From an uncultured Bacillota bacterium (GTDB lineage: Bacteria > Bacillota_I > Bacilli_A > RFN20 > CAG-826): a stretch of DNA of 5,171 bases. Shown here piece after piece: positions 1-5,171 of this stretch. The notes under the pieces are model-generated. The model was not told the origin of the DNA, ran no database searches, and saw only the letters and a list, made by a program, of their open reading frames with translations. Location: contig CAMORJ010000092.1 in assembly GCA_946623775.1 (NCBI GenBank), positions 1-5,171 on the forward strand. Reading direction: 5' to 3'. The translations under genes and the position numbers were made by a program. Within the stretch, counting starts at the first letter, position 1. Each line of letters starts with the position of its first letter.

Positions 1-24
1 TTAGCGATACTTTTCAACGAAAAA

Positions 25-40
25 ATAACCAATCGGTAAT
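25..40. promoter_or_regulatory. Candidate operator, copy 1 (imperfect palindrome)
   Basis: The 16-mer ATAACCAATCGGTAAT is an imperfect dyad centred between 32 and 33, with 6 of 8 base pairs symmetric. A and T runs on both sides extend the symmetry. It matches the second copy at 75-90 in 14 of 16 positions. Short dyads of this kind with ACC/GGT half-sites are typical of dimeric repressors, for example many TetR-type regulators. No regulator gene is in the window, so the binding protein is unknown. Confidence 0.45.
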
Positions 41-74
41 ATTTCCGCAGAAATTCACGATTTTTAGCAAAAAT

Positions 75-90
75 ATAACCGAACGGTAAT
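75..90. promoter_or_regulatory. Candidate operator, copy 2 (imperfect palindrome)
   Basis: The 16-mer ATAACCGAACGGTAAT has the perfect inner dyad ACCG-AA-CGGT centred between 82 and 83. The two 16-mers are exactly 50 bp apart centre to centre, roughly five helical turns, so dimers bound at both sites would lie on about the same DNA face. The site is about 60 bp upstream of the best -10 box (150-155), a position compatible with activation or with cooperative repression. Confidence 0.5.
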
Positions 91-97
91 AATTTCG

Positions 98-118
98 TTT
101 GTAATCGCGCTTTACAAA
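98..118. promoter_or_regulatory. Perfect 7-bp inverted repeat resembling a GlnR/TnrA box
   Basis: TTTGTAA (98-104) and TTACAAA (112-118) form a perfect dyad around a 7-bp spacer. Its inner 17 bp (100-116) fit the TGTNA-N7-TNACA pattern established for the Bacillus nitrogen regulators GlnR and TnrA at every fixed position. The match is visible in the sequence. That a GlnR-like protein binds here is an inference, because nothing else in the window concerns nitrogen metabolism. A simple hairpin or an operator for another dimeric regulator is equally possible. Confidence 0.4.
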
Positions 119-125
119 TTATGTG

Positions 126-155
126 TGGGCATTCGCGTGCGTGGAATCGTATAAT
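126..155 (+). promoter_or_regulatory. Candidate sigma-A-type promoter for the STAS-phosphatase operon
   Basis: A consensus -10 box TATAAT lies at 150-155. The best -35 match is a weak TGGGCA at 126-131 (4 of 6) with an 18-bp spacer. Transcription would begin near 162, leaving a leader of about 16 nt that starts almost at the ribosome binding site. The weak -35 box suggests that an activator may be needed, in keeping with the dyads just upstream. A TTTACA at 111-116 is too far from this -10 box to serve as its -35. Confidence 0.35.
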
Positions 156-163
156 GAACAAAC

Positions 164-169
164 GAAGGA
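164..169 (+). promoter_or_regulatory. Ribosome binding site deciding the STAS start
   Basis: GAAGGA at 164-169 lies 8 nt before the ATG at 178. This favours 178 over the in-frame ATGs at 121 and 154, neither of which has a purine-rich site at proper spacing. The ATG at 154 also overlaps the TATAAT box. Confidence 0.65.
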
Positions 170-177
170 ACAAACAT

Positions 178-474
178 ATGGAAATCATCAAAAATCTATC
201 TGCCGATGGCATTCTGAACGTTGCCTTAAAGGGAAGGCTCGACACCCTTACCTCACAGGAGCTTTTGTCCAACCTCGTCGAAATCGATCAAGCCAAAGTC
301 GTCGAATTCGATTTCAAGGACCTCGAATACATCTCTTCCGCAGGCCTTCGCGCCATGCTCTCCTACCAAAAAAAATTGGGCGGCAAGGAATACATCAAGA
401 TCCACAATATGAACCCCATCATCGCCAACGTTTTCAAAGTCACCGGCTTCCAAAGCCTAGTCACGATTTGCTAA
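178..474 (+). CDS. STAS-domain anti-sigma factor antagonist (RsbV/SpoIIAA-like)
   Basis: This 98-residue cytoplasmic protein is a single STAS domain, the usual size for RsbV and SpoIIAA. The family hallmark is the loop YISSAGLRAML at about residues 51-61. It aligns with the SpoIIAA loop MDSSGLG, which makes Ser54 the likely phosphorylation site. The opening beta strands (GILNVALKGRLDT, residues 11-23) also fit the fold. In known systems the unphosphorylated form binds the RsbW-type kinase or another target and frees the output protein, and phosphorylation of the serine blocks binding. The start at 178 is chosen for its ribosome binding site and because the upstream in-frame extension (from 121) is basic and unlike the family. 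The TAA stop is 4 bp before the phosphatase/kinase gene, so the two are almost surely one operon and functional partners. The family call is firm, but the final target is unknown. Confidence 0.93.
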   Translation: MEIIKNLSADGILNVALKGRLDTLTSQELLSNLVEIDQAKVVEFDFKDLEYISSAGLRAMLSYQKKLGGKEYIKIHNMNPIIANVFKVTGFQSLVTIC

Positions 475-478
475 ACCG

Positions 479-2725
479 ATGAAGGAAAAGAAGAAAAAAC
501 GCTTTTTCAATTCTCTTTCCGTCCGCATCCTGGCGGCGATTTTCGGTACCGTTTTGCTATTGCAAACCGCGTCTACCTTCGTCGTCTATAGGTTTTTGGA
601 ACGCGATTTGGAATCCAAGCGCGCCGAAGATTTGGACGATGCGCTCGATTCCGTCGTCTACAATCTCTCCTCGCCCTATGTCCGTTCCATGTCCAGCGAT
701 GGGCAATTCACCAATATCACCGCAAGCCAATTGAAAAACCAATTGAAATTAAACCAGGAGATCTATACCGAGCTTGCCCCGAAATACCGCGAGCAAGTCC
801 TCGCCGCCAACAGCGACGACTCCGACATCATGGATGAATACCTAAGGGAATTCGCATCGCTTCGCAAGGAGAAACAGGGCATAGGCATGAGCCTGTACGG
901 CGATGCGCAGAGTGCTTTGGAGACCTTTCTGGCCACCATCGCATCTCCAAGCTGCTCCAAATTCGTCTATGCCGGATTCGTCGATAAGGACACGAATGAT
1001 TTCGTCGTCACCGTCGGGGCTTTCGAAAGCAGGGAATTCAGAGGGTACGAAAATACGGAAGCGGTTCCAAACGTCATAACGGGCGGCTATTTCTTCCCTT
1101 GGGCGCCATTTAGCCAAAACGTCGTCAGAGATGAAATAGACGGGGAGGGCTTCATCGGATATCGCTACAGCACCCCGACGAAAGGCAGGATATACGCATC
1201 CGCCAGGAGATTATACTTCACCGATACCACCACGAACACCGTCGATACCAGCACCTCCTATTGGGTGTTCTTGGAATCCGATATCGCCTTTTTCACCGAT
1301 CAGACCTCGCGTTTCTCCTTAACCTTCTTATATACGTCTTTAGGCAGCTTCGCAGTCCTGTTTCTAGTCTTAGGATTCCTAATCTATTGGCTCTCCATCA
1401 GGCGAATCAAGAGACTTTCCGACGCCACAGGCGATGCGGTTAAATCGCTGCAGCAAGGGAATTTAAGCAAGACGTTCGGGGAATATTCCGGCAAGCATCC
1501 GGATGAAATCGATGGATTGAACGACGACATCGCCTATTTCCAATCGCAGCTGCTCACCTATATGGAAGAGAGGGAAGCCACCATCAAAGAAGAGGAAAGA
1601 AACCGCGCCGAGATGGCTTTCTCCGCCCAAATCCAGCTCTCCTCTTTGCCTAGCAAACCGGTCCACGATGACCATATTTCCATTTATCCCGCCATCCGCC
1701 TTGCCAAAGACGTCGGCGGAGACCTGTATGACTATTTCTATATCGATGACCATCGCTTCATCTTCTTGATCGGCGATGTCTCGGGCAAAGGCGTCCCTGC
1801 CGCATTGTTCATGATGCAGGCCATCGCCAAGATCAAAACCAAGCTCAACAAAGCAGAGGATTTCCACCTCGGCGAGGAAATCAGGACCATCAACGATGAG
1901 CTCTGCGCGAATAACCCGATGAATCTATTCGTGACGTTCTTCATCGGCGTGGCCGATACGTCCACCGGCGAGCTGGATTACGTCAACTGCGGCCATGAAG
2001 AAGCCTTCTTCCGCCACGGCAATGGCGATTACCAAATGCTGGAAGGCCCATCCAACCTCCCGCTTGGAGCGGTGGAAGGATTCGAGTTCGAGATGCGCTC
2101 GCTGAAGCTGAAGCCGGGCGATTCCCTATTCTTGTACACCGATGGCGTCAGCGAAGCCGAGAGCATCGAAGGCGAGTTCTTCGGCAAGCCTCGCATCGGC
2201 GAGACCTTGAATGGCCTTGCCCATTTGTCGGGAGCGTTCCTAGCGGAAGAGATGATGAACGTGGTGGTGGATTTCCAAAAAGGAAAAGAGCAGTCCGACG
2301 ATATCTGCATGCTCTATTTCACCTTCGTGCCTCATAAGGAATTCCTGTTTGATAACAAACTTGAAAACCTGGATGCCGCGCAGGATTTCGTGGATGAGGT
2401 CTTAAGTGGGATCGCCGATCCGGAAGCCTTGTCCAACATCCACCTCGGCTTAGATGAATTGCTGACCAACGTCATCCTTTATGCCTATGGCGAATCCGAG
2501 GGAAAAATCATCTTAAGCTTGGATGTCGATGCCAAAAAGAAGAAGGTGATCGGATCGATCGTCGATCGCGGCGTTGCCTTCAACCCGCTTGAGCAAGCCT
2601 CTAACCAAGACATCGCAAATACCCCAGGAGGACTAGGCATCTTGATCGCCAAGAGCGTCTACGATGAGCTCATCTACTCCAGGGAAGGCGACTATAACGT
2701 CCTGTTCTTCCACAAAAAGATCTGA
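479..2725 (+). CDS. Transmembrane PP2C (SpoIIE/RsbU-type) phosphatase fused to RsbW-type kinase domain
   Basis: This 748-residue protein carries both enzymes of a partner switch. Order: basic N-terminus; TM1 at about 15-37; extracytoplasmic region at about 40-280, Cache-like in size but not recognised; TM2 at about 282-306; HAMP-like linker (307-360) and charged helix (361-390) ending in the RsbU-like AQIQLSSLP; PP2C domain at about 400-615; HATPase domain at about 620-748. PP2C motifs are intact: GGDLYD (Asp415, Asp418), GDVSGKG (Asp433), NCGH (503-506), YTDGVSEA (Asp555) and SDD (Asp607/608). The ATPase has an N-box DELLTN (Glu660, Asn664), DRGVAF (Asp696, Gly698) and PGGLG (716-720). By family knowledge, the ATPase half phosphorylates the STAS partner and the PP2C half removes the phosphate. 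The ATG is 4 bp after the STAS stop with no clear Shine-Dalgarno, so translational coupling is likely. Domain calls are firm; dual activity is inferred. Confidence 0.93.
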   Translation: MKEKKKKRFFNSLSVRILAAIFGTVLLLQTASTFVVYRFLERDLESKRAEDLDDALDSVVYNLSSPYVRSMSSDGQFTNITASQLKNQLKLNQEIYTELAPKYREQVLAANSDDSDIMDEYLREFASLRKEKQGIGMSLYGDAQSALETFLATIASPSCSKFVYAGFVDKDTNDFVVTVGAFESREFRGYENTEAVPNVITGGYFFPWAPFSQNVVRDEIDGEGFIGYRYSTPTKGRIYASARRLYFTDTTTNTVDTSTSYWVFLESDIAFFTDQTSRFSLTFLYTSLGSFAVLFLVLGFLIYWLSIRRIKRLSDATGDAVKSLQQGNLSKTFGEYSGKHPDEIDGLNDDIAYFQSQLLTYMEEREATIKEEERNRAEMAFSAQIQLSSLPSKPVHDDHISIYPAIRLAKDVGGDLYDYFYIDDHRFIFLIGDVSGKGVPAALFMMQAIAKIKTKLNKAEDFHLGEEIRTINDELCANNPMNLFVTFFIGVADTSTGELDYVNCGHEEAFFRHGNGDYQMLEGPSNLPLGAVEGFEFEMRSLKLKPGDSLFLYTDGVSEAESIEGEFFGKPRIGETLNGLAHLSGAFLAEEMMNVVVDFQKGKEQSDDICMLYFTFVPHKEFLFDNKLENLDAAQDFVDEVLSGIADPEALSNIHLGLDELLTNVILYAYGESEGKIILSLDVDAKKKKVIGSIVDRGVAFNPLEQASNQDIANTPGGLGILIAKSVYDELIYSREGDYNVLFFHKKI

Positions 2726-2738
2726 TTGTCGATATGCG

Positions 2739-2765
2739 AAAGCCCATTTGAACCATGGGCTTTTT
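2739..2765 (+). terminator. Rho-independent terminator after the phosphatase/kinase gene
   Basis: AAAGCCCAT (2739-2747) pairs perfectly with ATGGGCTTT (2755-2763) around a 7-nt loop, and the T-run continues to 2765. It begins 13 nt after the TGA stop at 2723-2725. On the other strand the stem is followed by only three Ts, so it may also stop transcripts of the convergent metallophosphoesterase gene, but less strongly. The remaining intergenic DNA (2766-2854) shows no further gene. Confidence 0.85.
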
Positions 2766-2853
2766 ATGACGATGCCACGTCGCGCTTTATCTTCATAAAA
2801 CGCTGAAAGCAACCGAAAACCGATAAGCAGTTCGCTCTTTTTATGAATTCGAT

Positions 2854-2881
2854 ATCACGCACCCGCTAAATGATGCGTGAT
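2854..2881. repeat. Inverted repeat over the metallophosphoesterase stop codon
   Basis: ATCACGCA (2854-2861) and TGCGTGAT (2874-2881) form a perfect 8-bp stem with a 12-nt loop. The stop codon of the minus-strand gene (2855-2857) sits inside one arm. On the plus strand the stem is followed by TTTTCGTTT, so it could act as a weak back-up terminator for read-through from the forward operon. On the minus strand there is no T-run. Confidence 0.4.
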
Positions 2882-3895
2882 TTTCGTTTCCTCGCCGATG
2901 GTGATGACGGTACCGCCAGACAGGGTCAGCGAATCATCTTGGTATATTCCGCCATAAGGGCCTGTCTTCAGGCAGAAGGTAAAACGGGCTCCATTATCTT
3001 GGATCGTGAAGTTATTCCAATGCTGATGGCCGCATAGGAAATCGGTGACCCCGTGTTGCTTGGCAAGCTCTACAAAACCATCCTCTTCGACGTAGGAGTA
3101 GCCTCCATTCGCATACACGTCCCCGCTATTTTGGGCGCTTCCATCCAAATAATGCTTGTATGCATTCCGAAAACTCGGGAAGTCTTTATGGGTGAACATC
3201 ATTCCCTCGGGAGCATATCCGAGTTCGTTTTCGATTCCATCCGCGGTATAGCAAAACCAATCCCTTTGCTTATCCGAGATGGAATCAAAATAGCCTAGAT
3301 CCAGGAAATACAGGGTTTTGACGACTTTCCCTTCTTCGACGATGTTGATGGGGTAGTTGCCTAGCCTATCGATGTTGGTGGGCCCTCTTGAAAATAGGCA
3401 GTGGGGGCTATCTTCATATAGGTCGCAGCAGTAATTCAGCCCCGCGACCGCCGAGGAGAACTCATTCCCGTGGTCGTGGTTCCCGAAAACGGGGGCGTAG
3501 GGGACCTTATAGGATTCGAGCCATCTCAAGATGGAACGCAGGCTCAATAGGTTCTCATTGCTCCAGGTCTGATCGCCTGTGAGGGTGATTAAATCGGGTT
3601 TATGCTCGGAGACGAGCTTATCCATGATTCGATGAACGCTCTCTTTGGTGAACGTGTCCTCCAAATCGCATAGCTGGATGTCCGCGAAATTGAGGATGAC
3701 GAAGTCCTCTCCTTTCTTCTTCTGCAGCGTTTTCACGCTTGCAAGGTAAAACGGGTCGTCTTTGCTCCAGGTGTTATCGACCTGGCGCCCTTTGTATCGG
3801 TAGAGCAAAGTGAAATATACGCTGAGGAACCCAATCCCGGCGATGACGCCAAGCGCGCTTCCGGATATGATGAGGACCTTGGTTCGTTTTTTCAT
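2855..3895 (-). CDS. Membrane-anchored calcineurin-like metallophosphoesterase
   Basis: This 346-residue protein starts with a basic N-terminus (MKKRTK) and one hydrophobic segment at about residues 7-31. The charge pattern suggests an uncleaved anchor with the catalytic domain outside the cell. The catalytic part shows the metallophosphoesterase motifs in order: ADIQ (71-74, Asp72), GDQTW (107-111), GNHDHG (138-143), THKDFP (235-240) and GHQH (289-292). These residues normally hold two metal ions that hydrolyse phosphate esters. The first motif is D-x-Q where most members have D-x-H. The substrate cannot be read from the sequence. The start at 3895 is preferred because it puts the basic residues directly before the membrane segment. 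An in-frame ATG at 3922 would add nine residues, and neither start has a strong ribosome binding site. The gene converges on the phosphatase/kinase gene and diverges from the membrane protein at 4020. Confidence 0.9.
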   Translation of the reverse strand: MKKRTKVLIISGSALGVIAGIGFLSVYFTLLYRYKGRQVDNTWSKDDPFYLASVKTLQKKKGEDFVILNFADIQLCDLEDTFTKESVHRIMDKLVSEHKPDLITLTGDQTWSNENLLSLRSILRWLESYKVPYAPVFGNHDHGNEFSSAVAGLNYCCDLYEDSPHCLFSRGPTNIDRLGNYPINIVEEGKVVKTLYFLDLGYFDSISDKQRDWFCYTADGIENELGYAPEGMMFTHKDFPSFRNAYKHYLDGSAQNSGDVYANGGYSYVEEDGFVELAKQHGVTDFLCGHQHWNNFTIQDNGARFTFCLKTGPYGGIYQDDSLTLSGGTVITIGEETKITHHLAGA

Positions 3896-3954
3896 GGCTT
3901 TATGATACCCCAAAGAAGGCATTTTGCTACACGCTGCCCGCTATTTGGCTATGC

Positions 3955-3960
3955 ATTATC
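3955..3960 (-). promoter_or_regulatory. Candidate -10 box for the metallophosphoesterase gene
   Basis: Read on the minus strand this is GATAAT, 5 of 6 matches to the -10 consensus. Transcription would start near 3948, about 50 nt before the preferred ATG. No convincing -35 box is seen at the right distance. The 15-bp palindrome at 3961-3975 would fill the spacer just upstream. Confidence 0.3.
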
Positions 3961-3975
3961 TGCCTCTAAGAGGCA
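3961..3975. promoter_or_regulatory. Perfect 15-bp palindrome in the divergent intergenic region
   Basis: TGCCTCTAAGAGGCA has seven symmetric base pairs around a single central A. It lies in the 124-bp gap between the two divergent genes and abuts the candidate minus-strand -10 box, the classic position for a repressor operator. No T-run follows on either strand, so it does not look like a terminator. The binding protein is unknown. Confidence 0.45.
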
Positions 3976-4004
3976 AAAGGGTGGAAAAAGGACTCGGTTT
4001 TGGA

Positions 4005-4010
4005 TATCAT
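4005..4010 (+). promoter_or_regulatory. Candidate -10 box directly before the UPF0104 gene
   Basis: TATCAT matches the -10 consensus at 5 of 6 positions and ends 9 bp before the ATG at 4020. Transcription from it would begin near 4017, giving an almost leaderless message, which fits the absence of a ribosome binding site. The -35 region is poor, so this is weak evidence. Confidence 0.22.
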
Positions 4011-4019
4011 TGACCCGCC

Positions 4020-5171
4020 ATGGAAGAAAAACCGAAGATCCAGGAACCCGAAGAAATCGCCAAACCCAAAGGCGTGACCAGCCGCAAAAGGCTGATTTCC
4101 AACGTCATTCTTTTGGCGCTTTTGACCGCGGTCGTGGTCATTCTTTTCCTGTCTTTCGGCGAGCTCGACAACATCGGCAAAACCATATCCGAGATCGCCA
4201 AGGGCGATAACTTCAAGTGGCTCATCTTCGCCGGATTGGTGACTTTGGGCTTTTTCCTCCTATATCCGATCCCGCTCGTCATTCTGTCAAAGTCCTATGA
4301 CAAGGACCTGCCCGCCATCGATTCGTTTTTGATCGGGGCAGGGGAGCATTTCTATAACGGCGTTACCCCATTCGCCGCAGGCGGCCAGCCCATACAGATG
4401 TATGATTTCGCCAAGAAGGGCATGAAGGCGGGGGTTGCCACGGGCATCGTCTTGTCCAACTTCCTGATTTACCTCACCGTCCTCAATGCCTATGAGGTTT
4501 TGGCCTTCATCTTCTGGGGCGATTTCAACGATGCCCTCATCGCGTTCTCCAATGGCTCGCAGCAGGGCTATGCCTGGCTGCTCGTCGCGGTCATCATGGG
4601 ATATGTGTTCAATCTGGGATTCGTCGTGTTCCTTTATTTCCTAGGCCTCAGCAAGAGGCTTTCCAACTGGCTTGTGAAGATGGCGAAGCTACTATGCAAA
4701 ATCAAAATCGTCGGCAAATTCCTATCTCCGAAGATCCCTGGATTCCAGGAATATTGCGACAACGTCCAGGCCGTCACCAAATCGATGTTCTCCAGAAAAG
4801 GCCACGTCGCCTTGGCTTTCATCGTGAAAGCGGTGGTCTACGCTTTGTATTTCTCGATTCCCTTCTTCATCGTCAGGGCGGTCGGAATCGATATCGGGTT
4901 CTCCCTTTTCCCGAAGACCGGGCTAGCCACGGCATTCGCCTCGGCGGCCGTCTGCTGGATCCCAACCCCAGGCGGAACGGGCGGCATCGAATACGCGTTC
5001 TCCATCGTTTTGGGCGCGGTTGCCCCGAACGTCCCCTTCGGCGCGGCCCAAGCCGTCAGCTTATTGTGGAGGATGTTCTCCTTCTATTTCGTCTTGGTTT
5101 TGTCCCTCGTCGCTGTTTTGATGTTCGAAGGGCGCTTCAATATCGAATATTCCAAAAAGAAAAAGGCGGCC
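4020..5171 (+). CDS. LPG_synthase_TM/UPF0104 (MprF flippase-like) membrane protein, 3' end cut by window
   Basis: The reading frame is open for 384 codons from the ATG at 4020 to the window end, with an in-frame TGA at 4011-4013 fixing its upstream limit. After a charged, cytoplasmic-looking N-terminus (1-24), the protein has about seven or eight hydrophobic segments, near residues 25-45, 66-90, 137-166, 184-210, 263-288, 302-313 and 346-369. Two family hallmarks are clear: EHFYNGVTPFAAGGQP (109-124) and PTPGGTGGIE (315-324). They match the membrane domain found in MprF, AglD and YbhN-like proteins (COG0392), which in MprF moves lysyl-phosphatidylglycerol across the membrane. The last residues, KKKKAA after the final membrane segment, look like a natural C-terminus, so the stop may be close. 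An MprF-like synthase domain further on cannot be excluded. The start lacks a Shine-Dalgarno site. The transported lipid is unknown. Confidence 0.9.
   Translation, partial: MEEKPKIQEPEEIAKPKGVTSRKRLISNVILLALLTAVVVILFLSFGELDNIGKTISEIAKGDNFKWLIFAGLVTLGFFLLYPIPLVILSKSYDKDLPAIDSFLIGAGEHFYNGVTPFAAGGQPIQMYDFAKKGMKAGVATGIVLSNFLIYLTVLNAYEVLAFIFWGDFNDALIAFSNGSQQGYAWLLVAVIMGYVFNLGFVVFLYFLGLSKRLSNWLVKMAKLLCKIKIVGKFLSPKIPGFQEYCDNVQAVTKSMFSRKGHVALAFIVKAVVYALYFSIPFFIVRAVGIDIGFSLFPKTGLATAFASAAVCWIPTPGGTGGIEYAFSIVLGAVAPNVPFGAAQAVSLLWRMFSFYFVLVLSLVAVLMFEGRFNIEYSKKKKAA

Larger units (their letters stand above)
11..110. repeat. Degenerate 50-bp tandem duplication upstream of the STAS gene
   Basis: Positions 11-60 and 61-110 align without gaps. 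The first 30 columns match at 24 of 30 positions and the last 20 columns at about 10 of 20. The best conserved core is an AT-rich run followed by ATAACC and CGGTAAT, lying at 25-40 in the first copy and 75-90 in the second. The core is conserved while its flanks have drifted, which suggests that the core, probably a protein-binding site, has been kept under selection. There is no coding potential here. Confidence 0.6.

Noticed and set aside
121..177. N-terminal extension of the STAS protein from the ATG at 121
   Set aside because: It would span the TATAAT box and the ribosome binding site, and adds a basic stretch unlike RsbV/SpoIIAA proteins, whose domain begins right at the ATG at 178.
1..177. 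CRISPR array or integration site in the repeat-bearing leader
   Set aside because: There are only two degenerate copies, joined head to tail with no separate spacers, and no cas or integrase genes. The conserved dyads fit operators better.
123..482. Second forward frame of 119 codons overlapping the STAS gene
   Set aside because: Its translation is rich in Arg, His and Gln with no domain, as expected from an out-of-frame reading. The STAS frame explains the same DNA.
1463..1867. 134-codon open frame on the minus strand inside the phosphatase domain
   Set aside because: It lies wholly antisense to well-conserved PP2C motifs, its translation shows no recognisable domain, and no ribosome binding site precedes it. 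It is a shadow of the real gene.
2855..3922. TGA read as tryptophan (mycoplasma-type code)
   Set aside because: Two genes end at TGA at the natural ends of their domains, one directly before a terminator, and tryptophan is written TGG throughout.
3902..4210. Forward open frame of 102 codons across the divergent intergenic region
   Set aside because: It overlaps the start of the UPF0104 gene in another frame, has an Arg-rich composition and shows no domain.

Overview
The window looks like chromosomal DNA from a low-to-mid-GC Gram-positive bacterium (Bacillota; a gut-type Bacilli/Erysipelotrichia-like lineage is my guess, not shown by the sequence). The hint comes from protein style: an RsbV/RsbU/RsbW-type partner switch, a membrane-anchored metallophosphoesterase and an MprF/UPF0104-type membrane protein. 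TGA acts as a stop. It ends the phosphatase gene just before a good terminator hairpin and also ends the metallophosphoesterase gene, while tryptophan is written TGG. There are no mobile elements, CRISPR arrays, tRNAs or rRNAs.

Layout: positions 1-177 are a regulatory-looking leader. It holds a degenerate 50-bp tandem duplication carrying two near-identical 16-bp imperfect palindromes, then a perfect 7-bp dyad that matches the GlnR/TnrA box pattern, then a TATAAT box and a ribosome binding site. Next come two tightly packed forward genes: a 98-aa STAS-domain anti-sigma-factor antagonist (178-474) and, 4 bp later, a 748-aa transmembrane protein (479-2725). The second joins an extracytoplasmic sensor region, a HAMP-like linker, a SpoIIE/RsbU-type PP2C serine phosphatase and an RsbW/SpoIIAB-type ATPase (kinase) domain. 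A rho-independent terminator follows at 2739-2765. A convergent gene (2855-3895, minus) encodes a membrane-anchored metallophosphoesterase. After a 124-bp divergent intergenic region with a perfect 15-bp palindrome, a forward gene starts at 4020 and runs off the window end. It encodes at least 384 aa of an LPG_synthase_TM/UPF0104 (YbhN/MprF flippase-like) membrane protein.

How the genes work together: the first two form what looks like a self-contained phosphoswitch. The STAS protein would be phosphorylated on Ser54 by the ATPase domain and dephosphorylated by the PP2C domain of the same membrane receptor, under control of an external signal. No sigma factor or other output gene lies in the window, so the target is unknown. 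This architecture has precedents in the soluble HsbR/HsbA and CrsR/CrsA systems of Gammaproteobacteria, but here the input is a transmembrane sensor rather than a receiver domain. The metallophosphoesterase and the UPF0104-type protein are divergent neighbours that may share a control region. A functional link between them is only an inference from position.
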